Source of the DNA: Cerrena zonata
Lineage: Eukaryota; Basidiomycota; Agaricomycetes; Polyporales; Cerrenaceae
DNA length: 64,000 bases
Assembly (NCBI GenBank): GCA_038087015.1
Contig: JASBNA010000055.1
Span: forward strand, 238,847 to 302,846
Reading direction: 5' to 3'
Position numbers and translations under genes: made by a program. The stretch's first letter is position 1. Every line of letters begins with the position of its first letter. Below the pieces are notes generated by a model. That model did no database searches. It saw only the letters and a program-made list of their open reading frames with translations, and had not been told where the DNA came from. Positions 25,521 to 36,347 of the stretch are shown one piece after another.

Positions 25521-25917
25521 TATTAGAATAGATGGATGATAAAGGAATCAAATTTAGGAATGAGACAACGTGCGTCAGCTTTGAATCTTTCCTCTTATAG
25601 GGTGACAAGTACTATATATGAGACCAGTGTATCATTAAAAACAACAATCAAAGGCTTTACAAGCAGAAACAGAGGCACTTTAGGGGTAAGGAAGATGAAA
25701 GATCAAGATGAACTGATTGAAGGTTTGATCTTTTTTTTTTTTTTCATTGAATTTTTTTTTTCATTGAATTTTTTTTTTCATTGTTTTTTTTTTTCGTTCT
25801 TTCCTCAGAAAGTTTTTGTGAATAGCTTTTCCAACCAATAACATGGAGAAAAGGAAGACTACAAGGCAGCTACAAGAAGGTCAAATGCTTTTCGTTTAGT
25901 TATAGCTATGGAGAGAA
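25521..25917. promoter_or_regulatory. COX10 promoter / RPN8 3' flank
   Basis: A 397-bp spacer between two minus-strand genes. It contains four poly-T runs separated by cattgaa at about 25728-25795, an imperfect short repeat. No gene is seen. Confidence 0.6.
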
Positions 25918-26949
25918 TTACTCTTTAGAGGCCCCGTCACCTAATTCTTCAGTGGAAGTCGAAGCAGCAGCTTCGGGTTTATCAGAATCCAAATCACTTT
26001 TTGAATTTTTTTCATTCAATTGTTTATTTTCTAATTTATTTTCAATCAAGTCATGATAAGCAATGATTGCTCTTACCAAGGTACTCAAATAGACCATCAT
26101 TAATTCGTCATTGGTTTTAATGGTGAAAGCAGTGGCCAAAGGATTTGAAGATTCACTTGGAGATTGACTATTTGAAGTTGAATCTGAGATTGGGTTTGCA
26201 TGATTGGTTGGGTTAGTTAAGTTGGGTAATAAATTAAAGACATTTTGTAATTTACCCAAGATGGTATGATTTATTGGTAGTTTTTTTGAATAAACTTTAT
26301 CTAAATAATTAGCAATTTCTCTTAATTTTTGATGTAAACCTAATAAGGATTGATAGCTTTGAGTAACTCTCAAGGATAAGTTACCTGCAGCCTGATCTCT
26401 AATGTCGGTTAATAAATGTTCAACCCCAATTTCTTCTGCTTCTTCTGCTTCGATTAATGAGGGAACGTGAACAAAAGTCCGTTCTGCAGCAGAACCATCG
26501 TTTTTAATATCGTCCACAGCATAGTATGCATCAGTTGGAATACCAACTACTCTTGGTTGAACATCCACAATCAATAATAAGGGATTGGTGGTATATTTTC
26601 TGAAAACGTCATTGATTTTTAAATCGGAAGCTCTTAATTTTGGTCCTGAATGATACCATCCAATTAATTTTTCTTTGGCATTGATTTTCTTGAACATTTC
26701 TCCCATGGACTCTATAAAATTATGATCTAAAAACCATACCGATGGGTTTTTTTCATCTTCTTCAAATGGAATAGCATAAGAATTAGTAACTTTTATAACA
26801 TCACTGGTATTATCTCCCAATATAACACCAACCACTCTTTTCTTGGAGTCTTTGGCCACTCGATTATAATGGTCCACCACCGATAAAAGTACCAATGGTG
26901 ATACAGTCACTGTCTTATTCAAAAATACCGATTCATTGGATGTACTCAT
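25918..26949 (-). CDS. RPN8: 26S proteasome regulatory subunit Rpn8 (MPN domain)
   Basis: A lid subunit of the 26S proteasome and partner of the deubiquitinase Rpn11. The start is at 26949 ([18 protein letters not shown]), because the MPN domain follows at once; the 24 upstream in-frame codons are probably leader. The MPN domain spans about 8-140, with [18 protein letters not shown] in place of the metal-binding JAMM motif, so it is the catalytically inactive MPN type as in all Rpn8. The C-terminal helical region ends in an acidic Ser-rich tail. It is divergent from GPN2, the same neighbour arrangement as YOR261C/YOR262W in S. cerevisiae. Confidence 0.95.
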   Translation of the reverse strand: MSTSNESVFLNKTVTVSPLVLLSVVDHYNRVAKDSKKRVVGVILGDNTSDVIKVTNSYAIPFEEDEKNPSVWFLDHNFIESMGEMFKKINAKEKLIGWYHSGPKLRASDLKINDVFRKYTTNPLLLIVDVQPRVVGIPTDAYYAVDDIKNDGSAAERTFVHVPSLIEAEEAEEIGVEHLLTDIRDQAAGNLSLRVTQSYQSLLGLHQKLREIANYLDKVYSKKLPINHTILGKLQNVFNLLPNLTNPTNHANPISDSTSNSQSPSESSNPLATAFTIKTNDELMMVYLSTLVRAIIAYHDLIENKLENKQLNEKNSKSDLDSDKPEAAASTSTEELGDGASKE

Positions 26950-27262
26950 TTCGCCACTTAAATTTTTCTGATAACTTGACAATTCCCAACAAAAACAACA
27001 GGAAATAAAAAAAACCAGCAATTAACTCTTCTTATACGAATCAATTGTCTACCAGAAGCCTTGATACTACTGATGATTCTCTTGTTCTATCAACAATATT
27101 GCCTTTCAAGAAGAAACTCGAAACAAGTCAAGAACTCAAGAGAAATCGACAAGGGCAAAAAAACCTCCTCCAAAAAGTCGTGCACAGCAACACTTTTCAC
27201 TAAGCACCTTAAAAAATGACTGGCATCGATTGATTTGAAGAGAGAAGAGAATCACGATTAAG
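26950..27262. promoter_or_regulatory. Shared RPN8-GPN2 promoter
   Basis: A 313-bp divergent intergenic region, purine-rich on the GPN2 side. I looked for the Rpn4 element (GGTGGCAAA) and did not see a clear copy. No gene is seen. Confidence 0.5.
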
Positions 27263-28313
27263 ATGTTTGGACAGGTTGTTATAGGGCCTCCGGGGTCCTG
27301 GGAAGTCGACCTACTGCCACGGGATGTACCAGTTTCTTTCTGCCATTGGCAGGAAGCTGTGTATAGTGAATTTGGACCCTGCCAATGACCGATTACCTTA
27401 TCCAAATTGTGGACTTGATATACGAGATTTTATAACGTTGGAGGAGATTATGGACGAGTTGAACTTGGGGCCCAACGGAGGGTTGATGTACGCCTTGGAG
27501 AGTTTGGATGAAAGTGGTATTGAAGTGTTTATGAAGAAGATCGATGATTTGATCAAGGATCAAAATTATCTTATATTTGATTGTCCGGGACAAGTTGAGT
27601 TGTTTACGCATCATAACTCATTATTCAAGATATTCAAGAAGTTGGTCAAGTCCCAAGATACTCGACTTTGTGTTGTTTCATTGGTTGATCTGATTTATTT
27701 GACTAGTCCATCCCAATATATATCAATTTTACTATTAAGTTTAAGATCGATGCTTCAATTGGATCTCCCTCACGTGAATGTCATTTCAAAGATAGATAAG
27801 TTGAACACGTACGGAGAACTACCTTTTAGATTAGATTATTATACCGAAGTTCAAGACTTAGATTATCTAACTCCTCATTTAGAGAAAGAATCCAATTCGG
27901 TATTGGGACAAAATTATGTTCGCTTAACCCAAATGATTGCAGAAATGGTCGAGGACTTCAACTTGGTATCTTTTGAAGTTCTATCGGTTGAAAATAAACA
28001 GTCCATGATTAACCTTTTAAGTATTATAGATAAAGCAAATGGTTATAGTTTTGGTAGCAGTGAAGTGGGTGGTGATACCATTTGGAGTGAAGCTACTAGA
28101 CAAGGAGGGATGTCGGAGTATTTGGACATCGATATCCACGAACGTTGGATCGATCATAAAGAAGAATACGACGAACAAGAAAGAAAAGAACAAGAAGAAC
28201 TACGTAACTCAGTTATAGATCAACAACAACCAAAATTAACCGAAGACGAAGAATGGGAAATGGCTCTTCAAGATTGGGAAAACAAAAGAGGTGGAGACGC
28301 ACTTCTTCGTTAA
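27263..28313 (+). CDS. GPN2: GPN-loop GTPase Gpn2 (one frame break in the P-loop)
   Basis: A cytoplasmic GTPase that helps assemble and import RNA polymerases II and III. The true start is the ATG at 27263 (MFGQVVIGPPGS). One extra base near 27299 breaks the frame inside the Walker A motif, and the sequence resumes as GKSTYCHGMYQFLSAIGRK. The GPN signature is LNLGPNGGLMY, followed by FDCPGQVELFTHH (G3), the SKID motif (G4) and ANGYSFGSSEVGGDT near the C-terminus, all in the order of Gpn2 (YOR262W). The length of about 350 residues fits. The CTG at 27357 lies where S. cerevisiae has Ser. It is divergent from RPN8 as in S. cerevisiae. Confidence 0.93.
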
Positions 28314-28350
28314 TTATAGACCTTGTATATTAAAAAAAATATGTATTTAA

Positions 28351-28641
28351 TTATTGAACTAATTCTTTAGCAGCACTTAAATCTTCTTCTCCCTTGTAAG
28401 TTTCTAAAAATTGGCTCAATGCTTCTTTATGATCCTTGATCTTGCGGCTGACTTCTGGAACCATTCTTTGTGATTCTTCTAATACTTGAATCTGTTTTTT
28501 CAATTCGTATTCATCAGCGTTATTTGATTTCATTTGATCCACGTATTGTTGTTGTTCGGCAACTTCTTGTTGGTACAAGGTTTCTTCCTTGATAAGACGC
28601 TTCAATGCGTTGACTTTGATTTGTAAAGCACTTGGTGGCAT
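28351..28641 (-). CDS. RBL2: Tubulin-folding cofactor A
   Basis: A 96-residue all-helical beta-tubulin chaperone. It starts MPPSALQIKVNALKRLIKEE, with the conserved N-terminal K-x-L-x-R-L-x-K-E helix, and continues as a three-helix bundle (QQYVDQMKSNNADEYELKKQ, RMVPEVSRKIKDHKEAL). The family is usually about 106-110 residues. RBL2 (YOR265W) is also close to GPN2 in S. cerevisiae. Confidence 0.92.
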   Translation of the reverse strand: MPPSALQIKVNALKRLIKEETLYQQEVAEQQQYVDQMKSNNADEYELKKQIQVLEESQRMVPEVSRKIKDHKEALSQFLETYKGEEDLSAAKELVQ

Positions 28642-28985
28642 GTTATCTTCACTTGTCTATCGGGAGTTGTAAGTATAAATATGATCTACTCGTTGATCTA
28701 CTCGTTGATTTGGCGTCTGTTTTCATTTTTTTGAATGGAAAAAAAAAAATCAAAACTAAAAAAAAAAAAAAAAAAAAACTCTGAAGATCTGAACATTACT
28801 TTGAAGACTAGCAGCACACTACTAGCTTACATTGTTTTTGGTAAGACCTGATATCGTATAGAGGAGCACCGGAGACCAAGGACTTTTGCTGATACACCTG
28901 AGAAAACCGCTTATACTAAAAAGTTTGAAGAAGCAAAAGTTGATTTCATCTCATCTCGATCTAGGAAAAGGCTTGATTTTGTATA
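28642..28985. promoter_or_regulatory. Divergent RBL2-BUD27 promoter
   Basis: A 344-bp region with a gatctactcgttgatctactcgttg direct repeat near 28683-28707 and a long A-tract at about 28739-28778, likely nucleosome-depleting. No gene is seen. Confidence 0.55.
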
Positions 28986-31900
28986 ATGACCGACTTTGTT
29001 AATCCTGAAAACGAAGCTTTGATTCAGGAGCAATTGGCCAGATCGGTGTCGAACTTAACCTTGAAGAGAAACCTACTTGTAACCCAACTAGATACTTATA
29101 CTGATTTGAAGAAAACCATTGCAAATAATGATCAACTAGAGTCAATAATGGTAATGCTTGGTGATGGGTGGTTCGTTGATATGGCGATATATGAAGCTCA
29201 GGAATTCTTGAGCAAAGAGATATCCCATATGAGAAGTACAATTAATGAATTCAATGCTAAGATAAAACATGGAGAAAAAACCATTGAAGAATTTAGAAAA
29301 TTTAAAGAACTTACTAATGAGGGATCCGAGTCAAATGATAAAGTCAATGAAGAAGGCTTGCCTTTTATAGAGATACGAGAAGAAATAGATGACGAAGGTA
29401 ATATTATTGAAGTTAAATTAAACGATGAAATTCAACCACCGGATGAAAAAACGTCAGATGAGCAATTGCCTAACATAGACGAGGATCAGATATTTAATAT
29501 AACAGAAGAGCTTGATGAAGATGGGAACGTTATAAATTCAAGTTTGAAAGTAGAAAATGGAGCACAGAAGAAGAAGAGAAAGAAGAGCAAGAAGAGAAAA
29601 AGATTGAAGAAATCAAAGACTCTAACGATGAAATTGATCAAATAAATGAACTATTTGAGGATATGGAAATTATAAATAAAAAGGATATTGACCAAGAAAT
29701 TGATAAGATGACTCAAAGTCAATTAGTTGATCAAGATGAATTACTCGAAAAAATAGATGCATTAGATATAGATCCTCAAGAGAAATTCAATTTGAAGAAA
29801 TTTTGTGTTGAAGAGTATGCCAAATTAAAAGAAGAAAAAGCCGAATCCAAAGATCAATTAGATGATGATAAGAAACAAGAAAGAGATGAGATACTTTCCC
29901 AAATAATAAAGGAGAACGATCTTGATTTTGAATCGGATAATATTGGAATGACCAGTACCCCCAAATCCAATAACCTTGATATTAATGGGAATGATTTAAT
30001 TGAATTAGAGATTTTGGCCAGTGAATTAGACGAAGAGAATGATTTAGAACAAGAAGATGAAGAATGGGATTTTGAATTTGATGACGACGAAGAAGAAGAA
30101 GATGAAGATTATGCGGATGAATTATTATATGGGAATGCTAAAACCAATTTTATGCCGCTGAGTAGGGACGGATTGAATGATAAACTATGGACTCAAGTAT
30201 CTGAATTAAGAAAAAAGAAGGAATCGGATGGCAAGCCTACTAAAGAGATATTCAAATCAATTTTAAAACCAATGGAAAGGGTTAAAGAAGAAAAGAAAAA
30301 ATCGGTTAGGTTTAATGATACTCTTGATATTCAACAAGTGGCTAATATAAGTGAAGAATTGAAACAAATGGCGCAATACAATCAAAGTTTTTCAAGATTT
30401 AAACAAGAACGAAATTATCAAAGACAAACCAATGAGCCAATAACCATTGAAGAAGAGGAGGATTTTGAAGAACCACTTAGTGAGTTTATAATTGAGAAGA
30501 ACGTTGAACCCGAAGAAGAAGACGATCAAGTGGGGGAAGATGAATATTATGATAGCGATTCGTTTAGTTTAGAAGTTGAAGAAGCCGCCAATTTTACCAG
30601 TTTCGAAGAGTCGAGTTCTGAGTTTATTGAGGATGAGAATAGAATAAGCGAGCCCAAGTATGCTAATAAGATACTGGTTAAGGATGAGTACGAGAAGGAA
30701 GACGAATTCATCAACCGACAAAAATTGATGGAGGAATCGATCCGAGAGAATGAGGATATGCCTAAGAAGGTATCTAAATTCAAAGCAATGAGAGGGAAAA
30801 AGGGTGTTAGTGATGTTGAAAAAGATGACAATGTTGTTAGTGATATTGTTGAAAAAGATGACAGCGTTAGTGATGTTATTGAAAGAGAGTTTAATGACAA
30901 CGTTGTTAGTGATGTTGTTGAAAAAGACGACCACGTTGTTAGTGATATTGGGGAACCGATGGGAGAGAATGAAGATATGCCCAAGAAGGTATCTAAATTC
31001 AAAGCAATGAGAGGGAAAAAGGGTGTTAGTGATGTTGAAAAAGATGACAATGTTGTTAGTGATATTGTTGAAAAAGATGACAGCGTTAGTGATGTTATTG
31101 AAAGAGAGTTTAATGACAACGTTGTTAGTGATGTTGTTGAAAAAGACGACCACGTTGTTAGTGATATTGGGGAACCGATGGGAGAGAATGAAGATATGCC
31201 CAAGAAGGTATCTAAATTCAAAGCAATGAGAGGGAAAAAGGGTGTTAGTGATGTTGAAAAAGATGACAATGTTGTTGGTGATATTGTTGAAAAAGATGTT
31301 GCTAGTGATATTGTTGAAAAAGATGTTAATGATATTGTTGAAAAAAACATTGTTAATGATATTGTTGAAAAAGATGTTAATGATATTGTTGAAAAAGATG
31401 TTATTGTTGATGTTATTGAAAGAGATAATGACAACGTTAATGTTAATGACGTTGGCAATGAAAAGAAAGTTTCTAGATTCAAATCCATGAGACAGGCCAA
31501 GCCCAATAAGACAAAGAGTCAACCAAAGAGTCAAGATACAAAGAGTCAACCAAAGGGTCAAGATACAAAGAGTCAACCAAAGGGTCAAGATACAAAGAGT
31601 CAACCAAAGGGTCAAGATACAAAGAGTCAACCAAAGAGTCAAGATCTAAATGAAGTACTGGTGGATTACGGTGGCATCGAAGATATGGATACCATGGCCC
31701 GTGCATACGTGCTAGGGGCATACGACGACGATATCATGACCGAAGGCCCGGTAGTCGACAAAGTGGAAGACTTCGAGGTGCTCAACAAGATGATCAACAG
31801 CTTCCAACAAGAAGAAGAAGACGAAGAAACCAAGAAAAGAAGAGTGGAACAGCGAAAGAAACAACTCAAGTTGAAAAACATGAACCAATACGACGAGAAA

Positions 31901-32197
31901 TTAGACGTCATTGGCGGAGAATACTCCGAAGAAGAAGAAGAAGGCGATGAAATCATGACGGATGACATCATTGAACGAGAAACCAACCACGTCAACTCGA
32001 ACATCGAGGACGAGATCCTAGGACAAGAAATCAAAGACAATTATAACAGAATGAGACAAAAGATGATTTTCGAACGCGGAGGCTACTTGAAGAACGAGCA
32101 AGAACAGGAATTCGAGTACGACCAGTCGCCGGTGGTGGACGAACAGGGTAATCCTGTTCGAGTAAGTCGATTCAAAAGCAAACGATTGGGGTTGTAA
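28986..32197 (+). CDS. BUD27: Unconventional prefoldin Bud27/URI (one frame break, large internal repeats)
   Basis: A prefoldin-like scaffold involved in RNA polymerase assembly and TOR-linked gene expression. The N-terminal prefoldin alpha domain spans about 1-120 (NEALIQEQLARSVSNLTLKR, VMLGDGWFVDMAIYEAQEFL). The frame breaks near 29565 in a purine-rich AAG/GAA tract (one base missing); after it the reading is Glu/Lys-rich and joins the ATG-containing frame at 29663. The rest is strongly acidic and repetitive, with a basic segment MERVKEEKKKSVRFNDTLDI that is typical of URI proteins. It ends VSRFKSKRLGL, echoing the repeated VSKFKAMRGKK motif. The joined protein is about 1070 residues, longer than the 796 of S. 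cerevisiae because of the repeat expansions. MDJ1, also near BUD27 on S. cerevisiae chromosome VI, is 2.7 kb downstream. Confidence 0.85.
30746..31290 (+). repeat. 219-bp coding tandem repeat in BUD27
   Basis: Two full copies (30746-30964, 30965-31183) and a partial third from 31184, nearly identical at the DNA level. The 73-residue unit begins ENEDMPKKVSKFKAMRGKK and continues with acidic VSDVVEKDD-type subrepeats. The third copy decays into shorter DIVEKDV repeats up to about 31430. Confidence 0.93.
31511..31645 (+). repeat. 27-bp coding tandem repeat in BUD27
   Basis: Five units of nine codons (TKSQPKGQD or TKSQPKSQD), nearly identical in DNA, give a basic Gln-rich stretch after the acidic repeats. 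Confidence 0.93.
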
Positions 32198-33099
32198 ACA
32201 ACGGAAACTTGACAGAATTGTGGGGTTGAAAAGTGGGAGCAATTTCCGGGGTTTACCACTAGTACTTTATATACCTTGTAATGCCAGTACCACCACTCCA
32301 CCAAACTGTAGACCCACTGTAGAGACTGTAGACCCACTGTAGAGACTGCAGACACCGGCATAGTCATAGATACATATCCTATACACCATACATCGTACCC
32401 ACCTTACACAGACATCCGTTTGTCCTGCGATCCCCAGACTGCTGAATATTCCTTTAAGACTCCGACGATTAAACTCCGAACGGTTACCAGTTTCGAGGGT
32501 ACAAACCCTTGTGGTCGTACCACCCTTAGTCTTAGGCCTACGCTTACAGACTCACCGGCTCACCGTCCTCCCGTCAAGCTACTGCAACAAGAGACCACTG
32601 GCATGGCCCCGGGAAAGGAGCATCCGTGGACGGTGCCAGTCTGGGGTGACATCGCAGTAGTGTCGGAATGGGCTGCACCGGTTTGTTCCAGGTCGGAGAT
32701 TTGATCTTTTCCAGTTAGTGTCACCAATCCTCAAGTATCTCTTGCCATTCTTATTGGCTGATCCGGATATTCGATTGTGGATAGACGTGTACCCATTAGT
32801 ATATATATACCGGGGAATATCTTCTTCTTTCTGGCTCCCGTCTTCTTGATAACTGTCCATCGTTGAATTTTTCAAAAGCAAACATAAAGTAAACCCATAC
32901 CTCTCTCTCCCCCAGAGTGTCCCCCCTCCTTTGCTGCTAACTGTTTTTGTTGAGAGACACCCTTTTTTTAAGTTATTCAACATTTTTCAATAATTGGTTT
33001 GTGTAAAATCCAACACTAATACTCCACATTTAGCTATATATATATATATCCTTGTGTTTGCCTATACTTATACATAACATTTTTTACAGGCGCTAGACA
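32198..33099. promoter_or_regulatory. ACH1 upstream region (902 bp)
   Basis: No gene is seen. It contains a 20-bp direct repeat, two copies of gacccactgtagagactgta (32311-32350), a GC-rich stretch near 32600-32700, a CT-rich tract near 32900, and a tatatatatatat element at about 33035-33047 before the ATG. The length suits a regulated metabolic gene. Confidence 0.6.
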
Positions 33100-34671
33100 A
33101 TGAGTTCCATTCTTAAATCCAGAGTTAGATACGCTCCATACTTGAATAAATTGAGAACTGCTGAACAGTGTGTTGAGTTGTTCAAATCCGGCCAATACTT
33201 GGGCTGGTCAGGATTCACTGGGGTTGGTGCTCCAAAAGTTATTCCTTCGGCCTTGGCTGATCACGTTGAAAAAAACAACTTACAAGGTCAATTGGCCTTT
33301 AACTTATTTGTTGGTGCTAGTGCTGGTCCAGAAGAAAGCAGATGGGCTTCCAATTCGATGATTTTACGTAGATCTCCTCATCAGGTTGGTAAACCAATTG
33401 CCCAAGCCATTAACGATGGTAGAACCCAGTTTTTCGATAAGCATTTATCGATGTTCCCGCAGGATTTGACCTATGGTTACTATACCAAAAATAAAGAAAA
33501 CGATTTATTGGATTATACCATTATTGAAGCAACCGCCATAACTGAAGATGGGGCCATTATCCCGGGTCCGGCCGTTGGTGGTACTCCGGAAATGGTTTCT
33601 TGTTCGGATAAAATCATTATTGAAGTTAACACCGCCACTCCTTCGTTTGAAGGGTTACATGATATTGATATGCCAATAAATCCTCCTTTCCGTCCGCCAT
33701 ATCCTCACACTTCTACCGATTATAAAGTCGGGGTCAATGCGGTCCCGGTGGATCCTTCTAAGGTTGTTGCCATTGTGGAATCAACCACCAAGGATAAAGT
33801 TCCTCCAAATACTCCTTCGGATGCCGTTTCTCAAGGTATTGCTGATCATTTGATTGAGTTTTTCAAACACGAAGTTAAAATGGGTAGATTACCAGAAAAC
33901 TTACATCCATTACAATCGGGTATTGGTAATATTGCTAATGCCGTTGTTGAAGGTTTAGCTAAATCTGAATTCAAAAATTTAACGGTTTGGACTGAAGTCT
34001 TACAAGATTCTTTCCTTGATTTCTTTGATTCTGGTTCTTTGGATTATGCTACTGCTACTTCAATTAGATTAACTGAAGCCGGTTTTGATAGATTTTATGA
34101 AAATTGGGATAGTTTCTCCAAAAAATTATGTTTAAGATCTCAAGTGGTTTCTAATTCTCCAGAAATTATTAGAAGATTAGGGGTTATTGCCATGAATACC
34201 CCAGTTGAAGTTGATATGTATGCTCATGCCAATTCAACCAATGTCATGGGTTCCAGAATGTTGAATGGTTTAGGTGGTTCGGCTGATTTCTTAAGAAATG
34301 CTAAATTATCAGTCATGCATACTCCTTCTGCTAGACCTTCAAAAACTGATCCAACCGGGGTTTCTTGTATTGTTCCAATGGCTACTCACGTTGATCAAAC
34401 CGAACATGATTTGGATGTCATTGTTACCGAACAAGGTTTGGCTGATTTAAGAGGGTTATCTCCAAAGGAAAGAGCTCAAGAAATCATTAATACCGTTGCC
34501 CATCCTGATTATAAAGATCAATTACAAGATTACTTTGATCGTGCAACTTTCTACTGTAAGAAAAATAAAACTTTACACGAACCTCATATCTTGAAAGATG
34601 CTTTCAAAATGCATATGAACTTACAAGAAAACGGTTCAATGAAGTTAGAGTCCTGGGATAAAAAATTTTAA
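33100..34671 (+). CDS. ACH1: Acetyl-CoA hydrolase / succinyl-CoA:acetate CoA-transferase
   Basis: A mitochondrial CoA-transferase of acetate metabolism. 523 residues, intact, close to the 526 of S. cerevisiae Ach1. Family segments include [19 protein letters not shown] near the N-terminus, [20 protein letters not shown] (CoA-binding loop), [16 protein letters not shown] and the C-terminal [18 protein letters not shown]. Codon use is strongly biased (TTG, GGT, ATT, no CTG seen), suggesting high expression. Confidence 0.96.
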   Translation: MSSILKSRVRYAPYLNKLRTAEQCVELFKSGQYLGWSGFTGVGAPKVIPSALADHVEKNNLQGQLAFNLFVGASAGPEESRWASNSMILRRSPHQVGKPIAQAINDGRTQFFDKHLSMFPQDLTYGYYTKNKENDLLDYTIIEATAITEDGAIIPGPAVGGTPEMVSCSDKIIIEVNTATPSFEGLHDIDMPINPPFRPPYPHTSTDYKVGVNAVPVDPSKVVAIVESTTKDKVPPNTPSDAVSQGIADHLIEFFKHEVKMGRLPENLHPLQSGIGNIANAVVEGLAKSEFKNLTVWTEVLQDSFLDFFDSGSLDYATATSIRLTEAGFDRFYENWDSFSKKLCLRSQVVSNSPEIIRRLGVIAMNTPVEVDMYAHANSTNVMGSRMLNGLGGSADFLRNAKLSVMHTPSARPSKTDPTGVSCIVPMATHVDQTEHDLDVIVTEQGLADLRGLSPKERAQEIINTVAHPDYKDQLQDYFDRATFYCKKNKTLHEPHILKDAFKMHMNLQENGSMKLESWDKKF

Positions 34672-34761
34672 ATAATTTAAATAGTTGTATTTAAAATAAA
34701 AGATTATTTATTAGTTATTACTACTACGTCTTTGTATACTTTTTTTTGTTTGTCTTTCGAA

Positions 34762-34772
34762 GGTACGGGTGT
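34762..34772 (+). promoter_or_regulatory. Rap1-like site (GGTACGGGTGT)
   Basis: A close match, on the complementary strand, to the Rap1 consensus ACACCCRYACA, differing in the last base. It lies in the 213-bp ACH1-MDJ1 spacer, 113 bp before the MDJ1 start. Confidence 0.4.
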
Positions 34773-34884
34773 TTTCGGATTTTCGAACAACTGGAGTCTT
34801 CTAGAAAAATTAGAGAAAAATTTTAATCTCTTTATATATCACCGGTCAAACTTGACAGTTTATTCAACAGAGACTCCATCGGCA

Positions 34885-36347
34885 ATGAAACCAAGCTTAT
34901 TGAAGGCTGCTACAAGATTCACTGGTAATCTTACCAGAAGAAACCTTGGTCCTCGCATAATAACAAGAAATCTACATACCAAGATTGATTGTAAAAGATT
35001 ATTTCATTCTTCATCACGTCAATTATTAAACGTTGATCCTTATAAAACTTTAGGCGTCGATAAAAACGCCGATGCCAAAGAAATCAAAAGGGCCTACTAC
35101 CAATTGGTCAAAAAGTATCACCCCGATGTTAATAAAGAAAAAGACGCCGAAACCAAATTTCATAAGATTCAAGAATCTTACGAGTTGTTAAGTGATAAAG
35201 ATAAAAGAGCTCAGTATGACCAGTTTGGTTCGAGTGCTTTTGATGCCAACGGTAATTCCAATCCATTTGCCGGTGGCGGTAATCCATTCGCTGGTGGCGG
35301 TAATCCATTTGGTGGTGCCAGTGGGTTTGGTGGTATGGGATTTGATTTTGAAGATTTATTCAAGCAAGCTTTCACTGGTGGTAGAGGTGGTAGAAGTGGT
35401 AGAGGAGGAGATGGGTTCGTTACTTCTCATGTTGGTGACGACATTGAAGTTTTAAAGTCAATCAAATTCAAAGAATCAATTTTCGGTACTAAAATTAATA
35501 TCAATTATAAAGCAGTTTCAAGTTGTGGTACTTGTAAAGGAAGTGGGTTGAAAACCGGTAAGAAAAAATCAACCTGTCCAACTTGTCATGGTACTGGTCA
35601 AAGTACTCATATAATCGGTGGGTTCCATATGGCTTCTACTTGTAATACTTGTCAAGGTAGTGGGGTTACTGCTCATAAAAACGACCAATGTAATTCTTGT
35701 CATGGTAATGGGGTTGAAGAATCTCCAAAACAAGTCAGTGTCGACATTCCTCCGGGAGTCAGTGATGGTACTAGATTAAGAATCCCTGGTGGAGGTGATG
35801 CTCCATTTGTTACAAAAGATCCTTATACTCATATTGAAAATGGGGATTTGATTATTAGGGTCCATGTTGAAAAAGATTCAATCTTCAATAGAGTTGGTAA
35901 TAAAATTCAAATCAATCATGAAATCCCAATGACTACTGCTTCATTAGGTGGTGAAATCATTGTTCCTACCATTGACGGAGAAAAAATTAAGTTGAAAATC
36001 AGACCTGGTGTTCAAAATGGCCGTACCTTAACCATTCCTGAAAAGGGGGTTCCATTGAATCGTAACGTCAATAACAGAACTGATATGGATGTGATTTTAA
36101 ATGTTAAGACTTTAATACCTGAAACTCCAATTCAAACCGCTTTATTAGAGCTTTGGCCGATGCTTTCAACGACAAAACTGCTAAGAGAACCGATGCTCAC
36201 TGGAAATTAGATTTGGAAGATGAACCTTCAAACGATGATAAAATTGATAAAACTTTTGACGAGAAAGATTTACATCCTTCCAAATTGAAGAGAATTGGTA
36301 AATTTTTAAATCGTTTTTTCAATTTAAAAGATGACGATAAGAAATAA
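34885..36347 (+). CDS. MDJ1: Mitochondrial type-I DnaJ chaperone Mdj1 (one frame break)
   Basis: A mitochondrial-matrix J-protein co-chaperone of Hsp70 (Ssc1). The start at 34885 ([20 protein letters not shown]) gives a basic presequence; upstream in-frame codons are leader. The J domain ([20 protein letters not shown]) has HPD in KKYHPDV. A Gly/Phe region follows, then four CxxCxGxG zinc motifs ([32 protein letters not shown]) and C-terminal peptide-binding domains. The frame breaks near 36150 (one base missing), after which [19 protein letters not shown] continues to 36347. About 487 residues in all, near the usual size. Confidence 0.93.

Noticed and set aside
30547..31642. Two long minus-strand open frames (319 and 357 codons) opposite BUD27
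   Set aside because: They mirror the in-frame tandem repeats on the plus strand; the composition is repetitive and no family is recognisable.
32420..32983. Short frames in the ACH1 upstream region on both strands
   Set aside because: No recognisable domain, and placed where a promoter is expected.
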